64,000 bases of DNA. It comes from JAJFUG01 sp964473155. Its GTDB lineage: Bacteria; Gemmatimonadota; Glassbacteria; GWA2-58-10. The notes beneath the pieces were generated by a model. That model was not told the DNA's origin. It did not search any database and saw only the letters and a list, made by a program, of their open reading frames with translations. The stretch covers positions 124,001 to 188,000 of the forward strand of contig CAYYNT010000001.1 of the NCBI GenBank assembly GCA_964473155.1, read 5' to 3'. Position numbers and translations under genes: made by a program. The number at the start of each line of letters is the position of its first letter. Positions within the stretch are counted from its first letter, which is position 1. Positions 26,255 to 34,665 of the stretch are shown piece by piece.

Positions 26255-26283
26255 TTGATTTACCGTCCCTCCTGTTCTAATAA
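26255..26283 (+). promoter_or_regulatory. Possible sigma-70 promoter of the M28-type peptidase gene
   Basis: TTGATT (26255-26260), 17-bp spacer, TAATAA (26278-26283), about 50 bases before the likely ATG at 26341. The hexamers are only partial matches. Confidence 0.4.
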
Positions 26284-26340
26284 TGTACGTTATATTTTCT
26301 CTATCGTCCATTGATCACGAACATGCCGAAGGGAAACGAA

Positions 26341-28227
26341 ATGTTCCACGATGATGTGCTGAAAAAAATGCGGGCCGAGGTTTCCGGACGCAGAGCGATC
26401 GAATACATCAACCGCTTCTGGTGTCATGACCGCCTGTCCACTTTTCCGGCTTTCCACCGCGCGGCGGCCGAAACGGCTGCGATAATGCGCGAGGCCGGGC
26501 TGAGCGATGTGGAAGTATTGAAATACCCGTGCGACGGGAAATCTCTATATTCAGATCTGACCAGCCCGCAGGGCTGGGATGCCGTCTCAGGCAGCCTGGA
26601 TGTAACTGGAACAGGCGGCGAGGCGCGGCGCGTGGCCGACCGCACTGCCGATCCATGTCATCTGTTCGTCTGGTGCGGCTCGACGACGCCGGAGGGGGTG
26701 CGGACAAAGATAGTGCATGTAAGCAGCGCTGATATACGCGGCAAGCTGGTCTTCCACGACAGCACACCGCTGGATAACGCTCTGCGCCAGCGTCTGATCA
26801 GTGAGGGCGCGCTCGGACTGGTCAGCGACGAGCTCCCCTGCTGGCCGGATGTGCGCGAGCGCAGCGAAAACATGCGGATGATCCGCTGGAACAATGCATT
26901 CCTGTATCCCGGCAATCCTGAAAACCTTCTGGCTTTCCAGATTTCACCCGAAAACGGCGACTGGCTGCGCGGAGTGCTCTCAGCCTCGGGCGAGGCGGAG
27001 GCTTTCGCCCGTGTGGACACCCGTCTCTACAGCGACAGCCTGCCCGTGACAACCGGCGTGGTGCGCGGCTCGCATGAGCCGGAAAAGGAAGTCTGGCTGA
27101 TCCAGCACCTGCACGAACCGGGCGCGCATGACAACGCCTCCGGCGTGGCCAGCGCCATCGAACTGGCACGCGCGATAATCTCCCTGTCCTCCCGCGGGGA
27201 GATAGCTCCGCCGCGTCGCACGATCCGCGTGATCTGCTCCTGGGAGATGCTCGGGTTCCAGGCCCACCTTTCGGCCAATCCGGGACTGGCGAAAAACGTT
27301 CTCTGCGCGATCAATCCGGACATGGCCGGACCGGACCTCGACCGCTGCAAAAGCTGGCTTCAGTACTTCCTGAATCCGCACTCCAATCCATCGTTCATGG
27401 ACGAGCTGGGTCTGAAAATAATCCAGGACCTCTACGCCTGTCATCCGCGCTGGCGCTATGAGGTGATGGATTACATGATAAATGACAATTTCCTGGCCGA
27501 CTCGGTGATAGATATCCCCTGCACGGCCTTCATTTTCCTTCGTGACCGCTATTATCACTCCAGCAGCGACAGGCCGGAAAACCTGAGTCCCACCGTTCTG
27601 GGCGAACTGTCCGCCGCCATGGGCGCCTATGCCTGGACCCTTGCTTCAGGTGGCGCCGGGGCGGCCCGTGACAGCGCCGCGCTGGTGCGACGGGCGGCGT
27701 TCGAGAACCTGGCCCGTGCCGCTGAATCGAAAAGCGATGGCGCGTCATACGATGAACGCGCGCAGTACCTTCTTTTCCTGTTCGAGCGCAAGCTGTCCCG
27801 TCTTTTGGATCTGGCCGTGACCGGCCCCGAGAGACAGGAGATCAACGGGATTATCGAGCGTACTGCCGGAGAGATAAGGGAATTCGCCAGCCGCCTTCAT
27901 CCGGCGGACAGCGGTAAATTCAGGCGCGCGGCGGCGAGCGCACTGGAGCGCGAGGCCCACAGCATCGCACCCGTGCGCCTGATCGCCGGGCCGCTCTCAC
28001 TGACCCGTGTGCCGGAGAAGGTAAAAGCGGAACGCGATCTGCCTTTCAGCTGCTGGTCGTACGAGCAGAATGCGCCGGTGTGCTGGGCGGATGGGAAACG
28101 CAGCATATTCGAGATACAATGGCTCACAGGCCAGGAGCTTGGCTGCGAACCGACTCTCGAAAAGCTGTTGACTCTTTTCCGCACACTCGAGGAATACGGG
28201 TACGTGGAACTGAAAGAACGGGCCTGA
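26341..28227 (+). CDS. M28/DUF4910-type metallopeptidase (aminopeptidase-like)
   Basis: About 628 residues. Residues near 130-170 (IVHVSSADIRGKLVFHD, LISEGALGLVSDE) look like the protease-associated (PA) insert. The metal ligands of clan MH appear in order: HLHEPGAHDNASGV, the catalytic Glu in CSWEMLGF, Asp in AINPDMAG, and a late His in YYHSSSDRPENL. This is the pattern of zinc aminopeptidases. The remainder is helical with a C-terminal winged-helix-like region (SIFEIQWLTGQELG...LLTLFRTLEEYGYVEL). I start at ATG 26341 (AAGGGAAACGAA upstream); ATG 26323 and TTG 26311 are alternatives. No signal peptide, so it is probably cytoplasmic. Confidence 0.8.
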   Translation: MFHDDVLKKMRAEVSGRRAIEYINRFWCHDRLSTFPAFHRAAAETAAIMREAGLSDVEVLKYPCDGKSLYSDLTSPQGWDAVSGSLDVTGTGGEARRVADRTADPCHLFVWCGSTTPEGVRTKIVHVSSADIRGKLVFHDSTPLDNALRQRLISEGALGLVSDELPCWPDVRERSENMRMIRWNNAFLYPGNPENLLAFQISPENGDWLRGVLSASGEAEAFARVDTRLYSDSLPVTTGVVRGSHEPEKEVWLIQHLHEPGAHDNASGVASAIELARAIISLSSRGEIAPPRRTIRVICSWEMLGFQAHLSANPGLAKNVLCAINPDMAGPDLDRCKSWLQYFLNPHSNPSFMDELGLKIIQDLYACHPRWRYEVMDYMINDNFLADSVIDIPCTAFIFLRDRYYHSSSDRPENLSPTVLGELSAAMGAYAWTLASGGAGAARDSAALVRRAAFENLARAAESKSDGASYDERAQYLLFLFERKLSRLLDLAVTGPERQEINGIIERTAGEIREFASRLHPADSGKFRRAAASALEREAHSIAPVRLIAGPLSLTRVPEKVKAERDLPFSCWSYEQNAPVCWADGKRSIFEIQWLTGQELGCEPTLEKLLTLFRTLEEYGYVELKERA

Positions 28228-28231
28228 GCGC

Positions 28232-28969
28232 TCAGCCGTGGTAAGAGCCGCCGCCGGAGCGATGGCGCTGGATTACGCGGCGGATGAACGCCACGGCGGT
28301 TTCGACCATCAGGCTGTAGTATCTGGCCCCCTTCTCGGCCGTGGCGCGGGAGGCCAGCCCCCAGGGCCGGCCTCCCGTGAGCTGCGGGATCGAGAACATG
28401 TCCAGTTCCGCGCGCGTGGCCTCCGGAACGCCGTCCACCATCGCCTCGCGGCGCACTCTCTCCGGCGCCAGGTGCAGCATCACCGAGGTCTCGATCTCCC
28501 CGCAATGCGTGTCATTCCGGCTCTCGAATATCTTTGCGCACTCGTCGGCCGGCACAATCTCCCAGGGATCCACGAATATGGTCTTGCGGCCTGCGTTGCG
28601 GTAGTTGATCTCCCGGACAGCCGGCCTGAGGGCGAAATTGCCGCCGTGCGAATTGATTATCGCCACCAGACCGAATCCCTGGTTGTACAGGCTTTCCACC
28701 AGGTCACGAACCACCATGGACAGTGTGCCCGGCATGAGAGTCAGAGTGCCCGGGCGGCCGGTGTTTTCGAGTGAGGTTCCGTAAGGCAGCGGCGGACATA
28801 TAAAACTATTGAAATGTGAGCCTATGTCGCGAGCCAGGCATTCGCTCTGGAAAATATCGGTGTTCAGCGGCAGCAGTCCGAAATGCTGCTCGCAGGCCCC
28901 TACCGGCAGAAAAGCGATCTCCGCGCCACTACACTCCAGTTCCGGCGAGGTGGCAAGCGTATCAATCAT
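28232..28969 (-). CDS. Creatininase-family amidohydrolase
   Basis: 245 residues with the family's metal motifs: FLPVGACEQHFGLLPLNTD (E27, H29, D38), a middle INSHGGN, and DTHCGEIETSVML with a metal-binding Glu. The family includes creatinine amidohydrolase, MftE and FAPy deformylase, all opening cyclic amides or trimming amides with one or two divalent metals. The gene converges on the peptidase gene with only 4 bp between stop codons, so the two are neighbours but not an operon. The substrate cannot be told. Confidence 0.85.
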   Translation of the reverse strand: MIDTLATSPELECSGAEIAFLPVGACEQHFGLLPLNTDIFQSECLARDIGSHFNSFICPPLPYGTSLENTGRPGTLTLMPGTLSMVVRDLVESLYNQGFGLVAIINSHGGNFALRPAVREINYRNAGRKTIFVDPWEIVPADECAKIFESRNDTHCGEIETSVMLHLAPERVRREAMVDGVPEATRAELDMFSIPQLTGGRPWGLASRATAEKGARYYSLMVETAVAFIRRVIQRHRSGGGSYHG

Positions 28970-29079
28970 TACAGTCTCCGTTTGATAAATGAAACCGGCG
29001 CTGCGGACACAAGGCGATCCGCCCGGCGATTCTTTGCATTCATCTGGAATATGAATTATGTTTCGGACAGGCGCAACTG

Positions 29080-29111
29080 AAAAAGCGTCGGCGCCTGGAA
29101 CATGCAGGCGC
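29080..29111 (-). terminator. Terminator closing the flagellar operon after fliO
   Basis: Minus strand GCGCCTG (29105-29111), a 7-nt loop, CAGGCGC (29091-29097), then CGACGCTTTTTC. It lies 20 bp past the fliO stop. Confidence 0.65.
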
Positions 29112-29131
29112 GGGATGAAGGCTGGGAGATA

Positions 29132-29797
29132 TCAGCTTTTGAATCGCCCGATCAGGCCCTGGTAGATTTCGCGGAAATTCTGTCCCTTCGCTGTAGCGGC
29201 ATTATCGAGACCCGCCAGGATATCCTTTATTTCCGCTTCATCGCTGATTTCAAGCAGAGTGTTGATCGAATTCTCCGTAACGCCAAGAAGCAAAATCCGT
29301 CCGCGCAAGCGCACCAGGGTGAGATACTTTTTCGGGCCAAGGTGGAACTGCTGCAGAATCTGAAACTGCCCGCCGGAGGAAAGCACGCTCCCCGGCCGGT
29401 GAAAATACCGCCGCAGAAGGTACAGAAACAGATAGAGCAGACCGATCACAATCAGGATGGAGGAAATCATCCAGACCCAGTTACCGGCTCCGGCTGTCTT
29501 TTTTTCTGAGAATTCAAAACTGGGCACGCTGGTTCTTGCGCTCCAGGGGGGAATCGTATCCGGCGGCTGAGAGAGGCTGCCGGGCGCAGCGGAATCGGCA
29601 GAGGTGAGGTGACGGATGGCAGTCGAATCGGCCGCCGCATTTGCAGAAGCGGCGGAAAGACAGAAGACCAGCGACAGCGCCAGTGCAATCAGCGCTCCCG
29701 CGGCAGGAAAACGGCTCAGGAACAGACCCGGACTATGATGCTTATTCTTCAAGCGTTCTCCACAAAGAGACCCTGGGATGTCCCGCCGCTGGATCAT
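29132..29797 (-). CDS. fliO: Flagellar biosynthetic protein FliO
   Basis: 221 residues. A long N-terminal part contains a hydrophobic segment (about 33-53, ALIALALSLVFCLSAASANA) and a linker. The FliO core is a transmembrane helix (about 108-130, WVWMISSILIVIGLLYLFLYLLRRY) followed by the small domain ILQQFHLGPKKYLTLVRLRGRILLLGVTENSINTL. FliO helps assemble the FliP-FliQ-FliR export gate of the flagellar type III system. ATGA overlap with fliN. It is usually followed by fliP; here a terminator and unrelated genes follow. Confidence 0.85.
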   Translation of the reverse strand: MIQRRDIPGSLCGERLKNKHHSPGLFLSRFPAAGALIALALSLVFCLSAASANAAADSTAIRHLTSADSAAPGSLSQPPDTIPPWSARTSVPSFEFSEKKTAGAGNWVWMISSILIVIGLLYLFLYLLRRYFHRPGSVLSSGGQFQILQQFHLGPKKYLTLVRLRGRILLLGVTENSINTLLEISDEAEIKDILAGLDNAATAKGQNFREIYQGLIGRFKS

Positions 29798-30816
29798 GTA
29801 GTCTGCAGCATCTTGATACGCTCTTCCATGCTTACGAGGTGCGTGATCCGCACACCGAAATTTTCATCCACCACTACCACTTCGCCCTCGGCCAGCTTCT
29901 TGTCATTTATCAGAAGGTCTACGGTCTCTCCGGCCATCTTGTCCAGCTCTATAACCGCCCCGGGTCCGAGTTCGAGAATATCGCGCAGCAGCATTCTTGA
30001 ACGTCCCAGTTCGATGCTGACATCCAGCTTGACATCCAGCAGAAGTTCGAGCCTTTCACGCTCCAGGCGTCCCAGTTCCATGCCTTCCATCACCGGCATC
30101 CGCCCTCCCATCATGGAGGGGCCGGAATCCTGACGCATATCCAGGGGGCCGGCCGAGGGCATGCCGGTCTCCATGCCGCCCATGTCCATGTCAAAATCCG
30201 GCATGCCGCCCGATGGGGCAGCGGCGCCGGCTGACTGGGCCACAGGAGCGCCCTGGCTGATCTGCGACGCCATACCGCTCAAAACTTCATAGGGCAGAAG
30301 AAAAGCGATCCGCCCCTGCGATGTTCCCTCCACAAGGAGATCGAAGGACACGGCAGTAAGGTCATCGAACGCGAGGCCCGACTCAGCGAGGTTGGAAAGC
30401 CTGGCCATCGAAGGCTGGAAGTCGAGGCTGCGCCCCAGCTTTCCTCCGAGCGAGGTTGCGGCGGCCCCCATCATCTGGTTGACCCCTTCCTGGATCGCGT
30501 CGATGTGGTCCTCGCTGAATTCCGCTGTCCCGTCGCCCATCATCATCAGGTCACTCAGTCTGGCCACCAGCGGCTTGTTGAACAGATAGAGGCACGACCC
30601 GTCGAACCCGGAGGCGAACGAGCTTTCCACGATTACGATCTCGTTCTGGAAAGCTTCTCCCAGAGAGGTGGAATCGGCCGCGCCGGTGGACTGGACATTG
30701 ATGTCGATTTTCTTGTCCAGAAGGGTCGACATCACCACCGCGCTTTCCTCGGCGACTGTATGAGCGATATCGCTCAGCGCCTTTTCCTGATCCGGGGTCA
30801 GCGTGAAATTACTCAT
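29794..30816 (-). CDS. fliN: Flagellar switch protein FliN/FliY with N-terminal CheC-like domain
   Basis: 340 residues, far longer than enteric FliN (137). The C-terminal 80 residues are the SpoA domain: LLLDVKLDVSIELGRSRMLLRDILELGPGAVIELDKMAGE with VDLLINDKKLAEGEVVVVDENFGVRI. The first 190 residues resemble the CheC/FliY fold, with one recognisable helix pair (EDHIDAIQEGVNQMMGAAATSL). A Met/Gly/Pro-rich linker (about 205-255) joins them. It is part of the C-ring that sets rotation direction and receives CheY. It overlaps fliM by 8 bp and fliO by 4 bp. Confidence 0.88.
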   Translation of the reverse strand: MSNFTLTPDQEKALSDIAHTVAEESAVVMSTLLDKKIDINVQSTGAADSTSLGEAFQNEIVIVESSFASGFDGSCLYLFNKPLVARLSDLMMMGDGTAEFSEDHIDAIQEGVNQMMGAAATSLGGKLGRSLDFQPSMARLSNLAESGLAFDDLTAVSFDLLVEGTSQGRIAFLLPYEVLSGMASQISQGAPVAQSAGAAAPSGGMPDFDMDMGGMETGMPSAGPLDMRQDSGPSMMGGRMPVMEGMELGRLERERLELLLDVKLDVSIELGRSRMLLRDILELGPGAVIELDKMAGETVDLLINDKKLAEGEVVVVDENFGVRITHLVSMEERIKMLQTT

Positions 30817-31819
30817 GTTTCAGGCCTCCTTCCTGGACAGCCGATACAATCTGCACAGCCTTGTGGTTTCTGAACAACCCCGGCTTGGCTTTGAATTTGG
30901 GAGTATCCTGGATTATGACATCCAGCATTTCATCCAGACGGTTATCCAGGCGCACGATATCTCCGGTTTCAAGCCCGAGGATATCCCGGAGCGAAAGCCT
31001 TGTGCCGCCGAGAGTGACTTTCAGCGGTATCTCGGCCGACCGCAGCTTGTGCTGAACTATGCCCTCATCATGCCGGGTCGATTTTTTCTGCGTGTGCGCG
31101 ATCTGGTGCTGCGCGCTCAGCTTCGGCATCACGTCCTCGAGAACGAAATACGGGAAGCAGAGGTTGAGCAGGCTTGAAAAATCGGCAATCTTGACTTCGA
31201 ACGAAATCATGATCGCGGTTTCACCCGGAGGGCTGATCTGAATGAGCTCCGGATTGGTTTCGAAGTCCTTGAGTTCAAGGGTCAGGGGAGTGATGTTCTG
31301 CCAGGCGCGAACGAGCTGATCGAGCGCATTGTCCACGATCTTTTTCATCACGTTCTGCTCGATGATTGTTATTTCGCGGGCCTCCTGCGTCACTCCACCC
31401 TCGCCGCCGAATGAGCGGTCGATTATGTACAGCACGAGCTGAGGGCTGATTTCGAGGATCGCATCTCCCTCCAGCTCCTTGATATTGAAGATGTACACGG
31501 CGCTCGGATCGGCCATGGACATGATGAACTCTGAATAGGTCAACTGGTCCACGGAGGTGAGATCGATGTCCACCAGGCTGCGCAGACGGGTCGAGAGGTG
31601 CGTGGCGAAACCGCGGGCGAAAGCCTCGTGTATAGTCTGAATGGTCCTGAGCTGATCCTTGGACACCCGGTTGGGGTGCTTGAAATCGTACAGGCTGACC
31701 AGCTTGTCCTTCTGCTCCTCAGACCCGGCTTCCTGCTGCGCTCCCGGTTGCGGTCCGGCGCTTACGGTCTCACCGGACAACAGGGCATCGATCTCTTCCT
31801 GCGAAAGAATCTTGCTCAT
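30809..31819 (-). CDS. fliM: Flagellar motor switch protein FliM
   Basis: 336 residues. The N-terminal CheY-P-binding peptide is present (ILSQEEIDALLSG, 4-16), then a flexible stretch, the middle CheC-like domain (DFKHPNRVSKDQLRTIQTIHEAFARGFATHLS to about 230) and the C-terminal SpoA domain (PLKVTLGGTRLSLRDILGLETGDIVRLD). Middle domain binds FliG; the SpoA domain pairs with FliN. Order fliL-fliM-fliN and an 8-bp overlap with fliN are the usual arrangement. Confidence 0.95.
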   Translation of the reverse strand: MSKILSQEEIDALLSGETVSAGPQPGAQQEAGSEEQKDKLVSLYDFKHPNRVSKDQLRTIQTIHEAFARGFATHLSTRLRSLVDIDLTSVDQLTYSEFIMSMADPSAVYIFNIKELEGDAILEISPQLVLYIIDRSFGGEGGVTQEAREITIIEQNVMKKIVDNALDQLVRAWQNITPLTLELKDFETNPELIQISPPGETAIMISFEVKIADFSSLLNLCFPYFVLEDVMPKLSAQHQIAHTQKKSTRHDEGIVQHKLRSAEIPLKVTLGGTRLSLRDILGLETGDIVRLDNRLDEMLDVIIQDTPKFKAKPGLFRNHKAVQIVSAVQEGGLKHE

Positions 31820-31837
31820 AACATCAGGTCCGTAGGT

Positions 31838-32410
31838 TTACTGGAGAGTGTACTTTGAAAACACGACTCTTGGAATATTGAGATTCTTGAGCGCATCTCC
31901 GAAATTAGATTTCAGTACCGCGTTGATCCGCTCCCTTATTTCCTCGCGCAGCAGCGCGTGGTCGCGATAATCGTCCAGTTCGTCAATCCGCTTGCGGCTT
32001 ATCTGTTCTATTATCACGCTGCGGATTTCCGGCTCGAGAGTTTTCACGCTGGCTTCCAGTTCAATGGGCACATAAAGCACAACCGAAACGCTGGCGTAGC
32101 GCTGGCCCTGGCTTTCAGCCGGGTTAACGATCACGTCCTCCACCGGCATGACCACGTACTTGGTCAGATCGATCTCGCCCTCTTCCTTGGATACACCCTG
32201 CTGTTCCGGTTTCTTTTCCTCGACTTTCGGCTTGGTTTCCGGCATGATCGGCACGATATAGCTTTTGGCGACGAAGAAAGCGACTACGCCCTGCACCATC
32301 ACAAGCGGCAAGCCGATCAGGATAAGGGTCTTGAAAGACAGCTTGCCTTTTGCGGAGGGTTGCGCGGCGCCGGATTCGGATACCTGCCCTTCCTGAGGTT
32401 CATCGGCCAT
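31838..32410 (-). CDS. fliL: Flagellar basal body-associated protein FliL
   Basis: 190 residues. A cytoplasmic N-terminus, one transmembrane helix (about 27-48, LILIGLPLVMVQGVVAFFVA), a Lys/Glu-rich linker and a periplasmic FliL domain (YVVMPVEDVIVNPAESQGQRYASVSVVLYVP, then LRDHALLREEIRERINAVL type helix and FSKYTLQ at the end). FliL rings surround the stator units and stabilise torque. It lies 18 bp upstream of fliM. Confidence 0.92.
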   Translation of the reverse strand: MADEPQEGQVSESGAAQPSAKGKLSFKTLILIGLPLVMVQGVVAFFVAKSYIVPIMPETKPKVEEKKPEQQGVSKEEGEIDLTKYVVMPVEDVIVNPAESQGQRYASVSVVLYVPIELEASVKTLEPEIRSVIIEQISRKRIDELDDYRDHALLREEIRERINAVLKSNFGDALKNLNIPRVVFSKYTLQ

Positions 32411-32456
32411 TTCTGTTCACTCCTGTGCTGATCGCCGGCGCGTGGCTGGCTGGCGG

Positions 32457-33176
32457 TCATTTGAAAGGATTCGGATCATCCTTTTTATACTCCATCATGA
32501 TCTCGATCCGCCTGTTCCTGGCGCGTCCCTCCTCGGTGGCGTTATCGGCCACGGGGTGAAACTCGCCGTATGAAACCGGGACCAGCCGGCTTGGATGGAT
32601 CTTGGAGTACTGAACGGCAAAATCGACCACACTCAAGGCGCGGTTGAAAGCCAGGTCCCAGTTTGAATCAACTGTGGTGCTGCCCTCGACCACCGGCACG
32701 TTATCGGTGTGCCCCTCAACCCGGATTATATTGGGCCAGCCCTGGCAGATCGTGAAAACACGTTCGAGGATCGGGAAGGCCTGCGGTTTAAGCTCGGCGC
32801 TCCCCAGGTCGAACAGCAGCGGAGCGGCGATGGAAAGCGCCACTCCCTTGTCCGATATCACCATCTTGATATCGTCGCCCAGCTTCTCGGCCTGGATGAA
32901 ATCCTGCATGTACGAGACGGCCTTGTCGATAATCGAGCGCTGCACGTTATGCAGAGTGGGCATGACCACGTTTTTCAGCTTTACCATGGACGGATCGGCG
33001 GCCATCACCCCGAAAGCCCCCTTAAGGCTTCCTGCTCCCGCGTAAAAATCGTTCTCATGGACCGCGCTCATCGAGACAAGAAGAACGAAAAAGCAGAGCA
33101 GCAGCGACATCAGGTCGCTGTAGGTGGTCATCCAGGGCGGCGCCCCTTCCGGACAGTTGCATTCTTCTTTGGCCAT
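32457..33176 (-). CDS. motB: Flagellar motor stator protein MotB
   Basis: 239 residues. The N-terminus has the plug region and one transmembrane helix PPWMTTYSDLMSLLLCFFVLLVSM, with the proton- or sodium-carrying Asp in TYSDLMSLLL (D21). The C-terminal OmpA-like domain binds peptidoglycan: VEGHTDNVPV, NWDLAFNRALSVVDF and ARNRRIEIMME. It forms the 5:2 MotA:MotB stator. Start 12 bp after motA. Confidence 0.94.
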   Translation of the reverse strand: MAKEECNCPEGAPPWMTTYSDLMSLLLCFFVLLVSMSAVHENDFYAGAGSLKGAFGVMAADPSMVKLKNVVMPTLHNVQRSIIDKAVSYMQDFIQAEKLGDDIKMVISDKGVALSIAAPLLFDLGSAELKPQAFPILERVFTICQGWPNIIRVEGHTDNVPVVEGSTTVDSNWDLAFNRALSVVDFAVQYSKIHPSRLVPVSYGEFHPVADNATEEGRARNRRIEIMMEYKKDDPNPFK

Positions 33177-33188
33177 ATTTCGCCTCTT

Positions 33189-33956
33189 TTATTTTTCTAC
33201 AATCGCCCGGCGCATCTTGGGCGAGATGAACGAAGTCAGTTTCTGTTCCACGATACGGGGATTGTCGCCCGACTGGATCGACAGTATCCCCTCGATCATC
33301 ATTTCCTTGATCAGGATTTCCTCATCCGAGCGGCGCTTGAGCTTGTCCTTGAGAGGCAGGAACAGGCAGTTGGACATGACCGCGCCGTAGAAGGTTGTGA
33401 TCAGGGCCACGGCCATGGAGGGGCCGATTGTGGCCGGGTCGCTCATGGTCTGGAGCATGAGCACAAGCCCGATCAGGGTCCCGATCATGCCGAACGCCGG
33501 GGCATAGGTTCCCATTGTGCCGCAGATCGCCTGGCCGGTGGCATGCCGTTTGGCCATGTAATCCAGCTCGGTGGTCAGGATACTGCGCATCAGCTCTGGC
33601 TCGGTGCCGTCCACCGCGAGCTGGATGCCCTTGCCCAGGAACTCGTCCTCGATTTCTTCCATATGGCGCTCCAGGGCCAGGATGCCCTCGCGGCGCGCCC
33701 GCTCGGCAAATGAGACGAGAGTTGCGATTGTTTCGGTCACAGGCTGATTTTTTGCAAAGATCGATTTCTTTACAACCGATACAAAAGTCATCAGATCGTC
33801 CAGCGGGTAAGTCATCACTGTCACCGAAATCGAGCCGCCGACCGTACACCATATAGAGGGGATGTCGATGAACGAGGTAATGCTTCCTGCCAGCAGGATG
33901 GAGTAAATCATTACCGAGATTGCGGCAACAAAACCGAGTATTGTCGTAATGTCCAT
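33189..33956 (-). CDS. motA: Flagellar motor stator protein MotA
   Basis: 255 residues with four hydrophobic helices: two near the start (7-25, 30-52) and two late (155-175, 188-208). The cytoplasmic loop carries the conserved charged residues in ARREGILALERHMEE that contact FliG. The tail FISPKMRRAIVEK is typical. With MotB it converts ion flow to torque. Confidence 0.95.
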   Translation of the reverse strand: MDITTILGFVAAISVMIYSILLAGSITSFIDIPSIWCTVGGSISVTVMTYPLDDLMTFVSVVKKSIFAKNQPVTETIATLVSFAERARREGILALERHMEEIEDEFLGKGIQLAVDGTEPELMRSILTTELDYMAKRHATGQAICGTMGTYAPAFGMIGTLIGLVLMLQTMSDPATIGPSMAVALITTFYGAVMSNCLFLPLKDKLKRRSDEEILIKEMMIEGILSIQSGDNPRIVEQKLTSFISPKMRRAIVEK

Positions 33957-34008
33957 GAGATCTTCCTCTTACTCCGTACGGTCGATTTTGCGAACCAACC
34001 TCTGTCCG

Positions 34009-34245
34009 TCAGACCTCTTCCATTGTCCCGTCTTCCAGGGTCCTGGGGGTCCTGCGGCCGAACAGCGGCGAGACCTGGCGATGGTATTCCTGTACTTTCT
34101 CCACCACAGCCGCGACATCTTCCTTGACGATATATTTTTTCCCGGTGGTCAGGGCGATTATCGTATCGGGCGTCGACTCGACATATTCTATCAGGTCGGC
34201 GTTGAGGACAATCTTGCCACCGTTCAGCCGTGTGACTTCAATCAT
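34009..34245 (-). CDS. flbD: FlbD family small flagellar protein
   Basis: 78 residues; the first 65 are the FlbD domain (MIEVTRLNGGKIVLNADLIEYVESTPDTII, TLTTGKKYIVKE-like). The function of this family is not settled; it nearly always sits before motA, as here. It is unrelated to the Caulobacter sigma-54 activator of the same name. GGGGGAC lies eight bases before the ATG. First gene of the operon under the sigma-54 promoter at 34384-34399. Confidence 0.92.
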   Translation of the reverse strand: MIEVTRLNGGKIVLNADLIEYVESTPDTIIALTTGKKYIVKEDVAAVVEKVQEYHRQVSPLFGRRTPRTLEDGTMEEV

Positions 34246-34383
34246 TATTGTCCCCCGTCCTGTCGCCTGTCACTGAAATCGGCAGTTTTCAAAAATAATG
34301 AAGCATTGTTGCGGAAAAGTCCGGCCGGAGCATTAGATATCCTGTCGCGCGTAAAGGCAGGACTTTCCTCTCTGCCCGGAAAT

Positions 34384-34399
34384 AGCAAGAAACATACCA
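34384..34399 (-). promoter_or_regulatory. Sigma-54 (RpoN) promoter of the flbD-motAB-fliLMNO operon
   Basis: Minus strand TGGTAT-GTTTC-TTGCT: the -24 GG and -12 GC dinucleotides and the spacing are exact, with T for C at two other positions of TGGCAC. The expected start is near 34372, giving a 5-prime leader of about 128 bases before flbD. Confidence 0.7.
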
Positions 34400-34601
34400 T
34401 ATAGTTCCTGTATTATTTTCTCTCTCCCTGCCGGCCCCGCTTCACGGCGATAGAGGGGTTATTATTTTATAACTGACTATATAATAATTATTTATCAGGC
34501 ATCAAAATATAAGAAAAGGTATTCTTAAAATCAAGCCATAAGCCCGCCTGCAAAACATCAGACACCCTTTGTGGAGTTTTTTTCAAGCTCCCGGAAAACA
34601 A
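34400..34601. other. AT-rich non-coding stretch between flgE and flbD
   Basis: No gene is seen in the 420 bp between flgE and flbD. This part is markedly AT-rich around 34455-34545 in an otherwise GC-rich window, as in regions that bend or carry activator sites. Weak sigma-70-like boxes exist on the minus strand but none is convincing. Confidence 0.4.
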
Positions 34602-34632
34602 GGAGGGCCGCGAGATGCTGTCGCGGCCCTCC
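34602..34632 (-). terminator. Terminator after flgE
   Basis: A perfect 12-bp stem, GGAGGGCCGCGA (34602-34613) with TCGCGGCCCTCC (34621-34632), 7-nt loop, 33 bp past the flgE stop. On the minus strand it runs into TTGTTTTCC. It separates fliK-flgD-flgE from the flbD operon. Confidence 0.8.
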
Positions 34633-34665
34633 GCCATCAGGCATTGTCAGCGTCGCTCAAGCGGG

